NCBI RefSeq assembly: GCF_902686445.1
Contig: NC_062219.1
Span: 147,666,057 to 147,730,056 of the forward strand
Length of the DNA: 64,000 bases
Source: Sciurus carolinensis
Taxonomy: Eukaryota > Chordata > Mammalia > Rodentia > Sciuridae
Direction: 5' to 3'
The notes under the pieces were generated by a model, which made no database searches, was not told the origin of the DNA, and saw only the letters and a program-made list of their open reading frames with translations. Below are positions 45,179-57,066 of the stretch, in pieces (position 1 is the first letter of the stretch; each line of letters begins with the position of its first letter). Position numbers and translations under genes: made by a program.

Positions 45179-45300
45179 ACCACCACTTCTCAAACTTCAC
45201 TCTCCACCTGGAGATCTTGTTCGAGTACAGGGTCTGGCTTGATAGGTTTCAGCTGGGCCCACAAGTCTGTCATTCTAACAAATTCTCAATTGACGCCGCT
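45179..45300 (+). mobile_element. Second MER5-type fragment
   Basis: CCACTTCTCAAACTTCACTC, CACCTGGAGATCTTGTTCG and GTCATTCTAACAAATTCTC follow MER5 order. It lies 80 bp from the first copy, in the same orientation. Confidence 0.7.
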
Positions 45301-45309
45301 GTGACTAAA

Positions 45310-45694
45310 TGACCCAGCCAGAACAATTATAGAGGAGTAAAGTTTATTTGAGGGCTCACGGTTTCAGAGGTCTTAGTCCATTGAAGGCCAGCTCCATTCC
45401 TCAGGGTTCGAGGTGAGGCTGAACATCATGGCGAAAAGTGTGATGGATAGAAGCAGCTCACATGATGATCAAAAAGCAGAGAGAGAGAGAATCCACTCTC
45501 CAGATACAAAATATACCCCCATAGCCCCACCCCAATGAACCACCTCCTCCAGTCACACCCCACCTGCCTCCAGTTACCACTCACTTAATCCCATTCAGTG
45601 ATTAGGTTAAGACTATAATCCAATCATTTCTCCTCCAAACCTTGCATTGTCTCACATGTGAGCTTTTAGGGGACACCACATCTAAACCATAATA
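45310..45694 (-). mobile_element. Solo LTR, MaLR-like, antisense
   Basis: On the minus strand it begins near TATTATGGTTTAGATGTGG and includes AGGAGAAATGATTGG and GGGGTGTGACTGGAGGAGG. It closely parallels the LTR at 1510 (AGGAGAAATGATTGGG, GGGGTGTGGCTGGAGGAGG), so it is the same subfamily. Ends approximate. Confidence 0.8.
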
Positions 45695-45701
45695 GATATG
45701 G

Positions 45702-45923
45702 TGCCAGGCATGGTAGCACATGCCAGTAATCCTAATGACTTGGGAGACTGAAGCAGGAGGATCCAAAGTTTGAAACCAGTCTTAGCAGCCTAGCAAGACC
45801 CTCAGCGACTTAACGAGACCCCATTTCAAAAAAATAAAATAAAAAGGACTGGGGTACCACAGTGGTGGAGCACCCCTGGGTTGAATCCCTGGTACAAAAA
45901 GAAAAAAAGAAAAGAAAAAAGGC
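45702..45923 (+). mobile_element. B1-dID-type SINE
   Basis: GCCAGGCATGGTAGCACATGC, GAAGCAGGAGGATCC, linker AAAAATAAAATAAAAAGGAC, ID half with GGGTTGAATCCCTGGTAC and an A/G tail. It starts only a few bases after the LTR. Confidence 0.92.
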
Positions 45924-46109
45924 GGCTATGAGTTGCAAACCAAAGTGAAACGTGCCCTCTATTTCCTTGACTCACACCCCTCCATCTCTCCTAGAAGGAA
46001 CAGAAGGGGTTTATCTACAGCCTTGATTGACAAGGGTGACTTCCAATTCCAAGTTCCCGTTCTTATTTTGGCACTGAGCAACGAGTCTCTCACATTCTCT
46101 AAAATAAGG

Positions 46110-46242
46110 GCTTTCAAATTTTTCTTTTTTCTTTCTTTTTTTTTTTTTTTTGGGTGCTGGGGATCGAACCCAGGGCCTTGTGCTTACAAGGCAAGCACTC
46201 TACCGACTGAGCTATCTCCCCAGCCCAGCTTTCAAATTTTTC
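46110..46242 (-). mobile_element. ID-type SINE with perfect 15-bp target-site duplication
   Basis: GCTTTCAAATTTTTC at 46110-46124 and 46228-46242. Antisense body: T/C run, GCTGGGGATCGAACCCAGGG, CAAGGCAAGCACTCTACCG, CTGAGCTATCTCCCCAGCCC. Near-consensus, recent. Confidence 0.95.
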
Positions 46243-46838
46243 AACCACGACCCTCAAAAAAAAAAAATTCCTTTACCACCTAGTTTCACAAAACAACAGT
46301 TATTCTTACCACATGCATAGCATTTTGATATTTTTCCTTTTGGTTTATCCTCTTACTGTTCTTTTTTTTTTTTTTTAAGACTGGTCATGACCCACTGAAT
46401 CAATTTCACAATGTACTAATGGATCACCCTCTGCAGTTCCAAAGCACCTCTCTCTCATTGATATATTACGATACTCATGACATAAAACACATTACAAAAC
46501 ATTTGCAGAACATCTCATGCTTTGCTTGTCTCCCTTGTTGTAATTTATAAAATTAATCTTTGGGCAAAAGAATGGTCCAGTCCTTACAGTATCATCATCT
46601 AGGAATTTTAGTGACAATTTATGAAGCCTGTCTTCTTCCAGTTGAAAGAAGGATTCTTACATGGAAAATTTCCAAGAAGCCCCAACCTGGCATGCTCAAC
46701 CATTTAGATACATCTGTAAACAGGTGGGCATAGAGACAGTATGTCCTTCTAGTTCAAAAACAGAAAAAGCAATATGCAGCAATGCATTAATGACCTGGCC
46801 ACAAGATCAGACCTGGGCCTATTCTTTTATTCACCATC
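46243..46838. other. AT-rich intron sequence, nothing recognised
   Basis: Contains short A- and T-runs (46257-46267 and 46362-46377). No exon or repeat body seen. Confidence 0.5.
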
Positions 46839-47407
46839 TGTGTTAGTCTGTTTTCTGTTACTATAACAAAATTCCTGAGTCTGGGTATTTTTTTAAAGAA
46901 CAGATTTATTTAGCTCAGTTTGGAGGTAGAAATCCCAAACAGCATGGCCCTGGCTCTAGCAAGAGCCTCCCTAAGCTGTGTCACATCATGGCAGCTGGCG
47001 TCATGGTGAGAGTGTGTGTGAGAGGAAGTGATCACATGGTGAGTCAGGAGGCCAGACATCAGGGAGCAGGGGAACTTGCTCTTCTTTTCAGTACCAGGGA
47101 TTGAACCCAGGGGTGCTTAACCACTGAGCCACATCTCAGCTCCTTTTTATATTTTATTTTGAGACAGGGTCTCTCAATCCTCCTGCCTCAGCCTCCCAAG
47201 CCACTGGGATTACAAGCGTGTTATAAAAGACTTGCTCTTCTATAACAAGCCCCTGGAAAGAACCAGCCAGGATCCCACCAGAACTTCCTCAGTCCCTTGT
47301 GAGTCAGCACCCCAGTGAGCCACTCTTGAAGGTCTCACCCCCTCTTACATGGCCACACTGCAGACTGAGCCTCTTGGGGGACGCTTTCAAACCACACACA
47401 AACCATA
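46839..47407 (-). mobile_element. LTR (MaLR-like), antisense, split by a SINE
   Basis: Starts TGTGTTAGTCTG, with CAGATTTATTTAGCTCAG, CATGGCCCTGGCTCTAGC, GTGAGAGGAAGTGATCACATGG; resumes after the SINE with CAGCACCCCAGTGAGCCAC and ends near CAAACCATA. No internal viral genes. Confidence 0.75.
47074..47241 (-). mobile_element. B1-dID-type SINE inserted in the LTR
   Basis: ACTTGCTCTTCT occurs at 47074-47085 and 47230-47241. The body is antisense (ACCAGGGATTGAACCCAGGG, GCCTCAGCCTCCCAAG, GGATTACAAGCG) with an internal deletion in the B1 half. It is younger than the LTR. Confidence 0.93.
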
Positions 47408-48034
47408 GCCCCACCCAAAGTCCTTTCCACAGACACTATACATACGAGCTTACTGCACTGTCATTTATAAGAGTGTTATGTCAAAATAAAACTGTAGTCA
47501 GATCAAGAGGGAGAGGTGAATTTTGGGGGCAGGGGTCCTCGAGACATCTCCCGTCACCCAGAAGAGATGGGAAGCAGGATCCTTAATCATCTGTGCCATG
47601 TGCAACCCCAACTCTGGCCAGAATTAAAAGTGCAACCTCTAGAGGACACAGCCTTGGACCCCTGGATGGGAGCCACCCCGAGGAGGACTGTAACCAGAAG
47701 AGTCCAGGAAGGGCTCCCACCCGCTCTGCCAGTCCAGCTCTAGTTTTCTGCAGGAGCAGATGGGAAGCACCTGGATGCAGAGAAACGCAGCTGCTGTCCA
47801 TAAGCACAACAGACTCCTCCTTCCCGCCCACTCACTTTCCATATTTTCTCCAGCATTTCTTAATGCTGCTGAGACCTGTCAGTAAAGTGATCTGTGTGTG
47901 TGTGTATGTGTGTGTGTGTGTGTGAGTGTGTGTGTGCATGGAATTAATATGCATAGTCACACAGAGAAAAAATATTAACCCTAAGTGTTCCAACCTCGGG
48001 GAAGATGATGATTAGTCACGGACCACCCATACTA
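47408..48034. other. Intron sequence with (TG)n
   Basis: Unique sequence apart from a TG microsatellite at 47892-47938. Frames up to 110 codons have no recognised family. Confidence 0.5.
47892..47938. repeat. (TG)n microsatellite
   Basis: About 22 TG units with TA and AG interruptions. Confidence 0.95.
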
Positions 48035-48224
48035 ACCAGCCTTGAGTCACTATAATGAAATGCCTGACACAGGCTACTTAGGAAATAAAGAGGTCTATTT
48101 TCCCTCATGGTTCTAGAGGTTCTAGTCCAAGATTAAGTGGCCCTGTTGGTTTGACGCCCGGTGAGGAAGCTGGATGGCAATGGAGGGGAGCCTGTGTCAG
48201 GGCAAACCATTCCCACCAGGAACT
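48035..48224 (-). mobile_element. Truncated LTR, antisense
   Basis: TGAGTCACTATAATGAAATGCC, GTCTATTTTCCCTCATGG and TTCTAGAGGTTCTAGTCC match the reversed 3' half of the local LTR family. It stops at the GGGGGA repeat. Confidence 0.6.
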
Positions 48225-48269
48225 GGGGAGGGGGAGGGGGAGGGGGAGGGGGAGGGGGAGGGGGAGGGG
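48225..48269. repeat. (GGGGGA)n hexamer repeat
   Basis: About 7.5 perfect G5A units between a truncated LTR and a SINE. Runs of five Gs at 6-bp spacing could form G-quadruplexes. Confidence 0.95.
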
Positions 48270-48470
48270 CACATGCCTATAACCCCGTGACTGAGATAGC
48301 TGAAGCAGGAGGATCACAAGTTACAGGCCAGCCTTAGAAATTTAGCCATACCCTGTCTCAAATAAAAATAAAAAGGGCTAGGGGTGTAGCTCAGTGGGAG
48401 AGTGCCCCTGGCTTAAATCCCCAGGATGATTTTAAAAAAAAATTTTTTTTAATTAAAAAAAAAAAAAAAA
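48270..48470 (+). mobile_element. B1-dID-type SINE, 5'-truncated
   Basis: Starts inside the B1 half (GCACATGCCTATAACCCCG), then GAAGCAGGAGGATCACAAG, linker, ID half GGGGTGTAGCTCAGTGGGAG, followed by A- and T-runs. Confidence 0.92.
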
Positions 48471-49415
48471 ACGTAAATTTTCAAGAGTGGCTCTGAGCTG
48501 AAACTTCAGAGTTGAGCCTACTGGGATTTGAATCGGAGGTCTTTTACACGTTAGCTCTGCTGATCCAAATGCAAGAAAACAAATTTGCATCTCTCAGTGT
48601 GGAGGATTTTCTTTCTTTTTCTGGGTGGCATTGGAGAAGTGACCTGGCAGCGTCCACAGTACAATCCCACCAAGCCGCTAACTTTTTAAGAGGCCCCCTT
48701 GGGGCAAGGCAATCCAAGTTGCTGGTGTTTCCTTACCTTGGGAATAGGGATAACAGTCCCTACTTCACTGAGTTATTGTGAGCACTAAATGGCACAAAGC
48801 ACTCAAGGATCTGGTGGCTGAGAGAGGAGTTTGGTATTCGTCACTGTGTCCCAGTCTTCTAGCTCAAAGTCCCCGAATCTCAAAGACTCACCACAATAGA
48901 ACTCTTTTTCCTGGCTCCCTTGAGGTCCGCTCTGGTGTTTTGGGTTGACAGTCTCTTGTGGTCATTCAGGGAACAGGCTTCTTCCAAGTTGGGGCTCCCC
49001 TCCTCGCCTCATCTAGGTCCTCAGCCCTGGACTTAGGACAGAGAATGCAGGGTCACTTCCAGAGAGGTTTTATTGGGCCAGGCCCAGAAGTGGGATGTTA
49101 CCTTCACCTTCTTTCAGTCAAAACAGCCACCCTCACCACAACGGACGGTCAGAAATCTAACCCACTCCAATACTTGTGAGGAGTAATCCACATACACAGT
49201 GGACATCTGACCCCTACACCGAGTGGGCCACTCAGTGTGGCCACAGTGAGGTCTCTGCAGAAATGTATTGTCTGTCGTTCCAAAAACTCACCTGGGTTTT
49301 CCAGGTTAATACCCCATTTCTCTGCCTAGCCAGAGAAAGACAGCAAAGTCTTTCAACTCTGACAACTGAATGTTTTTTATTACATTTGTGCATAAATCGA
49401 TAAAAGGTATTAGAC
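48471..49415. other. Intron sequence, nothing recognised
   Basis: Unique sequence between two SINEs. Confidence 0.5.
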
Positions 49416-49617
49416 TAGGCTAGGCATGGTGGTGCAGACCTGTAATCCCAGTGATCTTGAAGCGGAGACAGGATGACAGTTTTGAGGCCAATCTCAGCAA
49501 TTTAGTGAGACCCTAAGCAACTTAGCGAGACCCTGTCTCAAAATAAAAAAATAAAAAGGACTGGGGATGTAGCTCAGTGGTAAATCATCCCTAGGTTCGG
49601 TCCCCAGTACCAAGATT
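49416..49617 (+). mobile_element. B1-dID-type SINE, full length
   Basis: GGCTAGGCATGGTGGTGCAG, TGTAATCCCAGTGATC, GAGACCCTGTCTCAAAATAA, GGGGATGTAGCTCAGTGG and GTTCGGTCCCCAGTACC. Confidence 0.93.
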
Positions 49618-52600
49618 AAAATAAAGTGAATATAGGTATATCTAAACTAGTAGCTCACAGTTTCTTTTAATCAGAGTGAGTTCATCCTTTTTGCCTGGGT
49701 AACATATACCAAAACTGTAAGGTGTCAAGTTATTGTCCAATGTTTTCAAATGAGAAAGTATTCCTGTGACTTTGATCTCAGAACATGCCTTGGATAGATT
49801 ACTCGGTGCTGGTAGGTCTGGAAATTGTAAAGGGAAAGCAAACCAATGAGCAAAGCCAAACTCCCAAGTGTTTCTTTAGTCTCTGCCCAGAAAATGTCTC
49901 AGCATTGCTCAGTCCAGGCTGCCGAGTCTTCTCAAAAGATGGAGCCATGATTAGTGCTGTTGTCAGGGGCCGTGTGACAGGGAACATTATGTGATAAAGT
50001 AACTTTGGCCCTAATGTAAAATGAAATACCTACTTTGAACTATTGCTCTAAAATTGGAACTTTTTCTTAATATGAAGGCATCAAGAAAATTATCTGTGTA
50101 ATCACAACTGTTAATTATATGGGCAGAGCAAGTATGTTAATGGATTTTTAAATATAAAAATTAAAATTTTAAATCCACTTTAATGGCTTCTAAAATACAT
50201 CATTTCTACATTTTTCAGAAAACAGGAAAAAAAAAAAAAAAACTCCATGGGACAAAGTGCAATTTTCATCTTTTGTGTCAGGCTGGTATGTTCTCATTTA
50301 GTAGTAGTATTCCCCTGTGGTGTGCATGGATGGTTTGCGGAAGGAACAGCACCTTAGAATCTAACCAGTGGCTCACTTTGGGTTTTTTTTTTTTCCCCAA
50401 ATTAACTCAACATTATCATTTCATAAATATGCTCTTCCCCATATTGCTAAGTAGGGTGGTTCTCTTCACTACCAGTTCAGAGGCACCCAAGGTGACATGC
50501 ACTTTTAATTTTTGGAGAAGCATGTAGGCTCAAGCTCCCGGAAATACCTGCTCAAATGCAGTCTATATAGGGGGAATGAAAATGAGCCATTGCTGATACT
50601 TTGCTGGTTGATCTTTTGTAAACCAGCAGCTTCCCAAGGGGATAGGGAAGTGGGGCCAAGGAAGCCTTGCTTTCCATGGGAGTTTTTCCACTGATGGCAG
50701 GAAAATTACCCCAGTAATTACAGCCCGGCTAGCGTGTGAAGGCTGCTGCCCGAGCAAGCCGGGTGAGGCTGCCGCTTAACACAGAATAAATCACCAGGGA
50801 AAGGAGAGGCCTCCTATTCTGTAATGTCATCAGGGTCTGCTGGAGTTGACAGCCTGAAGCTACCCAGCCAGGGCTGAATCCCAACAGGAAAGCTAATCAC
50901 TCGGTTATCAGGATGCAGAGAGGAAGGTAATCAGAGAGGAGAGTCATCCTGTCATTCTTCTGCCCAGACTGTTTGCTTTAGCAACATAAAGCTGGGGTGA
51001 GCCTGCGAGCTGGAACTATGGTCTGTAGCTTTATAGGTATTTAGAAACTCAGGACGGTGGAGGCAGAAAGGATTTGCTAAGATCCTGTGCTGTGGGACTC
51101 TCGCTGGTGGTGACCTTTTTATTTTTTCTTTTTTTCTAAATCTGATAAAGCACATTAGCTCATCTCTCTTTGTGTAAGACATGAATTAGATAATGAATGG
51201 CTGCCCAAAGGAAGTTAGGTGGTTATCACACACTGGGGATTTGGGCGATTATCTGAGGGGTAAAGGTTAATAAAGAAAGATAATACCCTTTGTTTTATCA
51301 ACCATTTCATACTAAGTTTGTTAGAATTCCTGCCGGCCTTGATGACCACATGCTACATAAACAACACAGCTGTGTATTTATTTGACGAGGGCATTTTTCA
51401 TTCTCCGTTTAGTTTACAATTTGGAATCACTTTGTATTTTTAATAAAATAACGATCGACTGCTTATCATTCTCCACTGTGAAGCTAAACAGTTGCTTGCT
51501 AGCCACCGTAAATCTGATAGAAAGCGTTGGAAGGGTTACAAGATTTCCTCTTCCAACCTGAATCAAAAATTTCAACGAGTCACTCGGCGGATCTCTTCTA
51601 ATGCCGAGGATGAGCCTGTCTGGGCTCAGAGCTGCTCAGAGCTGCTCCCCATCTTCATTTGAGGGCCCCAGCTTAGGTCTTCTTCGTGGGACCTAGATGC
51701 CGTCTTTTGTCCAGAGCTGTGTATGTGAAAGCTGCCGCCAGGCAGAGGGTAGTCCCAGCTGGCATTCCAGTCTGGATCTGCTGTCATAAATTACTTAGCA
51801 GAGGGCACGGTCCCTTACTTTTTATGGTCATGTTCTATATTTGTATGTGCTGGGGGAGGGATCACATGATGAGACCATCACTTGATATTAGTGTTGATGT
51901 GCACCGACCAGGGAGGCTCCATGGAAGCTTCGCCGTGCAGTACTTTGAACTTGCGTGTTTAGCTCTTCATTGAAAATGCAGTCACTTCCCTAACTACTAA
52001 AATTTCAAATAATCCGGAATAAATTTTATATAATTGTCTTTGAGAGGGGACAAACTGCTGTACACCCACCTAATTGAAATGCACGGTGCCTTCCAGAGAT
52101 TTTTAACACATACATTTTGAACATGAGTGAGTCAACATTGCCAGAATAATAAAGACCAAAATTCACTATTTTACATTTTTTTGGCTCCTCTCCTGACTTG
52201 GAGATGAGATAATCCTGGTGTCCGTTTATTTGAAAGGAGAGACGTTTCTCAAACTAACCAAGAGAGAAGAAAACACGCTGCAGGTTGCTTCTTTCCTTCT
52301 GTCCTCTCCACCCCATTGCCATTGCCCCGGGGCAACTTAGGGTTCAGGTTTTCCAGTGGCAATCACCTAGAGAATGTACTTCTTCTCTGATGATTATTCC
52401 TCTTCATAAACGAAACAGGAAGAAAATGTTCCTGTCAGGCTTGGGTGGATTAGCTGCTGTGAACTGGTGTTTCCATATCTGGAATCGTTGGGGAGATAAA
52501 TTTGCCTGTAAGTAACTGCTCTGGATCTTTGGAAGGCCCTGTTCACCTGACGTGCTCCAGTCCTCTTTCATTTCCTCAACTCCATTAATTTATTTCTCAG

Positions 52601-54309
52601 GGCTTTTTTTTTTTTTTTTTTTTTTTTAACCAACTGGTTCTTAGATGCCCAGTCGACAGCAGCCTGATGCTTAGCTCTTCCGTCTCTATTACTGCTTCAT
52701 CTCTATGGCATCGTGCTTTGGGAAATGGGGCCTGGATGACATTATTTGCCATGGTTCCTACGGCCCTGTGCTTTGCCTTGTATTAGATGTGCCGGGCTCC
52801 ATCCCTGTCATCTCACCATCTGCACCACCCGCTCGTCCATTAAGGAGCCCACCGTCTGCCTTCTGATGCTCTCTTACTGCTTCGGCTTCCCCACTGGGTA
52901 GTCGTCTCTTGCTCACGTGCTCTTCTGAAACATTCCACTGTTGTCTTGTAGGTAGTCTCCATCGAGTCTCAAGGATCTTTTTTTAAAGTTGATGTGTCTC
53001 TGCTTTCTGCCCCACTGTGGTCTTGACAATACTTAATTTGATACCAAGTTTGATAAGAAGACAGGCTCCGGCTCCTGAGCACCTTTGGTTGGCTTGAGGA
53101 GTAGAAGGTGGGCTAATGGATTATGGTGAGACAGAGGGAAAGGACATTTTTATTTAGTATCACACTAGTATCTTTTACCAAAAAGAAGTCAGTGTTTGGA
53201 GGTGTATTTGGTAAAGACCTCAGTCTCATCAAGTGAGGGTGCAAATGGTAAAATGTAAATCCTGGATCCATCACGCAGACTTAGCCTTGAGCGAATGTTC
53301 CTTACAGGCATAGGAAGAGGGGAAATCAGAGGCAGAACAAGACTCGTGGTGCTATTCAGGCATTTCATTTCAAAGACACCATCTCTTATGCACCCTTTTA
53401 CAAAATAAATGCTTTTGAGGGCACCCCGGGATGGCTCATTTCTAGATGCGTAGAGCTAACGATGAGAGATGATCACAACCAGATTTGGGTGACAGATGTA
53501 GCTCAAGCATTCAGTGATTATAGAATATAGGTTCTGGGAAGAGTGTACTGATTAAATTCACATGGGTGGCAGAGATCCAGCTGGCCTGATATTTAAACGC
53601 TGTTGAAAAATGTTCCAATTAGAGGGATTCTTCCCTGTGCAGAGTTTTCATGTAAATTGTGGAAAAGCGGTGCTTTCTTGAGACAGTGAAATTGTTGTGA
53701 GTGTCCAATATCCGTCCTCTGAAGCTGGTAATCACACAGTGCAGAACCTCAGGTTTACCCCATCTCTGTGCAGATGGCTTGTCCACATGGAATAACGGCC
53801 AGCCTACCACACAGATTGGATTTACGTGCCTGGGACGACAGGAGTTCGCTCCTTTTCTTTGCCTGAATATTGTACAGTCGATGTGTACAGGATTCCTCTT
53901 GGAAAGTCACAGATTGGATCATCTTTTCTCACTGGGACAGGGTTCTAATTTGAAACTTCATATTGTACCAGCAGACAGGAAATAAGGACCAAACCAATTT
54001 TTACATCATAAAAACTAAGATACAACTAAAGACTTTATAATTATTTAAAATGGAAAACTGTGGTTCCTGGTCCTAGAAAGTGGTTATAAAAATTCTGTTT
54101 GTGGTGATTATAAGAGTTGCTGATCAATTCTAACCACATACATAGCTCAGCAGAAGTCTATCATAACTTACCTATCTGAAACTGATGAGGGCTATCATAA
54201 ATATCCAGCCGTAATAACTTCACAACTCTTTAGAATTTGGAATGTCTTTTTGTAATGATATCCTGGATCACCTGTATCTTGAAAGTTCTTTTTGTTTTGT
54301 CCTCTCTCT
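49618..54309. other. 4.7 kb SINE-free intron block
   Basis: No interspersed repeat recognised in 4.7 kb, although SINEs occur on both sides. It holds a T24 run (52604-52627) and a duplicated GCTCAGAGCT at 51623-51644. The stretches 50690-50960 and 51350-51640 are dense in short motifs (CCAGTAATTACAG, GGTTATCAGG, AATAACGATCGAC) and read like regulatory DNA. No coding exon. Confidence 0.5.
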
Positions 54310-54400
54310 TTTTTTTTTTTTGTTTGGGTGGTGGGGGTCAAACCCAGGGTCTTGCAGATGTTAGGCAAGCGCTCTACCCCTGAGCTATATCTTCAGCCCT
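54310..54400 (-). mobile_element. tRNA-derived SINE, diverged
   Basis: T-run, GGTGGGGGTCAAACCCAGGG, TTAGGCAAGCGCTCTACCCC, TGAGCTATATCTTCAGCCC. ID-like body but with a different middle, so an older subfamily. Confidence 0.8.
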
Positions 54401-55278
54401 CCTTTGGTCTCCTGATAACTTTTCTCTGGCCTGGACCAAGACTTCAAAATTAATTCTCTACTACTGTTCTTAAGATGATTGGATCATCCTTTTCAAAATA
54501 GCAGCTGCAGAATCACAACATTCGGAGGCTACACCCAGCAGTGCCTTCTGGAGGCTTCTCTGGACTCTGATCTTCTCAAGCAACTTTTCTTTGCTCTTCC
54601 TTCTCCCAAGGCTTCAATGGAAAAGGCATCAGACTGGAGCCCTGAGAGGCCAGTGAGGAGAGAGGGTGGGGATGGACCATCACAGCCCTGCCGCTCACCA
54701 GCAAGGAGGGAGGGAGGGCGTTGGGAGCCCATCACGTGGCTGTGACCTCACTGGGCCTCTGTGCGCTCCTTCTGAGTGTCTTTGTTCGTCCTGTGCAGTC
54801 TCCGAGGTGGGGAAAACAAATTGCCGGTGTTCTCATCACAAAGGCAAAGGCAGGAGCGGACAGGGGGACACGGGCCTGTGCACTGGCTTCTGCCTGCCAT
54901 CCTCTTTAATTTCCTTGACTTCTCAACCAAGTTGTTTCCCGACATTATTCTTTATCCTCCTGTGGTGGCCCTGGCATCAAATCAGTGGAACTGTTGACTT
55001 AGGCAATGAGTCATCACTCAAGTGACAACCAGTAAGTGCCAGGGAGGGGCTGCTAGAATAGAATGTGATGATTCAGTACTTCTGAGCAACGAGTGCCCAC
55101 CCTGTGTCCAGCACTAAGGCAGGTGTTCAGAAACAGGAGGAATAAGTCATCCAAACGACACAGACTCGCTGATGTTCAGAACAATTAAGACTTTCCCCCA
55201 AGATCACTTATTCAGTGGGTCTCTGAGACCCTCCTTTCTTTTGAAACAAATATGCAAAATATGCATGCAAAGTCAAAC
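54401..55278. other. Intron sequence, nothing recognised
   Basis: GC-richer at 54.6-54.9 kb; frames to 119 codons overlap one another in several phases and lack family features. Confidence 0.5.
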
Positions 55279-55513
55279 CCAATCTTTTATTTATTTATTT
55301 ATTTTGGTACCAGAAATTGAACCCAGGGGCACTTAACCACTGAGCCACATCCCCAGCCCTCTTTTGTATTTTGTTTAGAGACAGGGTCTCGCTGAGTTGC
55401 TTAGCACCTCACTAAATAGCTGAAGCTGGCTTTGAAGTTGAGATCCTCCTGCCTCAGCCTCCAGAGCTGCTGGGATTACAGGTGTGCGCTCCCGCATCGG
55501 GCTCCAATCTTTT
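55279..55513 (-). mobile_element. B1-dID-type SINE with 10-bp target-site duplication
   Basis: CCAATCTTTT at 55279-55288 and 55504-55513. Antisense body: (TTTA)n tail, ACCAGAAATTGAACCCAGGG, GAGACAGGGTCTCGCTGAG, CTCCTGCCTCAGCCTCCAG. Confidence 0.9.
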
Positions 55514-55602
55514 TTTTTTTTTTTTTGCGGTACTGGAAATCGAACTCAGGGCCTTGTATTTGCAAGGCAAGCACTCTACCAGCTGAGCTATCTCCCCAGC
55601 CC
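55511..55602 (-). mobile_element. ID-type SINE directly abutting the previous SINE
   Basis: T-run, then GGTACTGGAAATCGAACTCAGG, GCAAGGCAAGCACTCTACC, CTGAGCTATCTCCCCAGCCC. It shares the T-run junction with the dimeric SINE on its left. Confidence 0.93.
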
Positions 55603-56052
55603 TCCATAGTAAGATAATCACGAGTTGCAAAAAGGAGATTCACTGCCAACAAGCCCATGACTGGAGGCCTCAGTCCATGATCTCCTGACCTATGGATTGT
55701 TGGTGAAAGAATATTACTCCCGTACAGACAGGAAAGATCCCTTGACTGATATCACTCCATAAGAGCCAGAAGAATTGAAAGCTGAAGTTTTCCAGCTCTA
55801 TAACTGGTGTCCATGAATGTATCGTGTCACTATCTCTTTGATGGGGCTTTTTCTCCTTTTTCTCCTGATAAATTTTGGGGGAAAAGACCTGTGTTTTTCT
55901 TGAAAAGAAACAGAGTAAGTTTTAACACAGTCATTGAGGTGGCTTTATGCATCTATTCATTTTTTTCCTTAATTGTTGAAATGTTCAACTGTCTCCATAT
56001 TTTGATCCAACATGGAATTTTAAGTTAGGTAATTATGAATGTACTTCTTCTT

Positions 56053-56088
<36 letters not shown>
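56053..56088. repeat. (CA)n microsatellite
   Basis: About 18 uninterrupted CA units, probably polymorphic. Confidence 0.95.
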
Positions 56089-57066
56089 CTTGGAATAAAA
56101 ACATTTACTCTCAGGCTGTACCTTAGATGGCCCTCATTGCTCTTTCTTCTAACCTGATAACACAAGTGTCCCTATTTGTGTTGTCGAGTGAGCTCCTCTA
56201 CCTTTGGTAGAACCTTATCTAATCAGTCCTTCTCTTCTTTCTGTCCCCACTGGCTCCTTCTGTTTAGTCTACAGACCAAATCGGGTTTCTCTATCCAAAA
56301 AAACAAACCCAGAGCGAGTTCCTGGATGGCTGCGCGGTTTCTGTCCCCCTTCCCTGCCAGACCTCTGGAGAATCCTCTGCCATAAGGATTTCACGTCCTC
56401 ACGTCCCTGGCACGTCTCAGTCTCACACCTTCCTTATCATTTTACCAAAAAAGATTTTCCCAGCGCTCTGCCCTCGTCCTAACTGACCTCCTGGAATAAT
56501 TTCCACCGTGCACTGTCAGCTTCCTCCGAGTCCCCCTCTTGCACAATAAAACTTTGTCTTTCAGTGCCGGGGCTGGAACCAAGGGCCTCCTGCGTCCCAG
56601 GCCTGCGCTCTTTCCAGTTGCCTGTGTGGCTGAATGTCTTCCTCTGACGCCTCGTCCTTCCTCTACCCCTCCGGTATACACATTCCTTTAAAATTTCATT
56701 CTTTTTCATCGGAAGAAGACCTCATCAGCCCTGGTCCTCCCTGATCCATTCCGTCCATGGTGCCAGCTGTGCGCCTCCGACTGAGACGCTCCTTGACCCT
56801 GGGCTCAGGTGTCCCCTGCGAGCTTCAGATGCAGTTGGTCCAGAACCACACACACACACACGCCCACCAAACATGGTGCTCCCTCCTGGGTTTTTGTTCC
56901 AAGTGATGGCGCCAACCTGTCCTGTCACTGCACTGGAAGTGCCTACGCCCACTTGACCTCCTATCCCTCACCCCTCACATGCAGCCAATGTCCTGGTGAT
57001 ACCTGGCCAGTAGACTCCGTGGGACCCGAAACCTTTCCTCTACTTTTGTTTTCCCTGATTCCAAAC

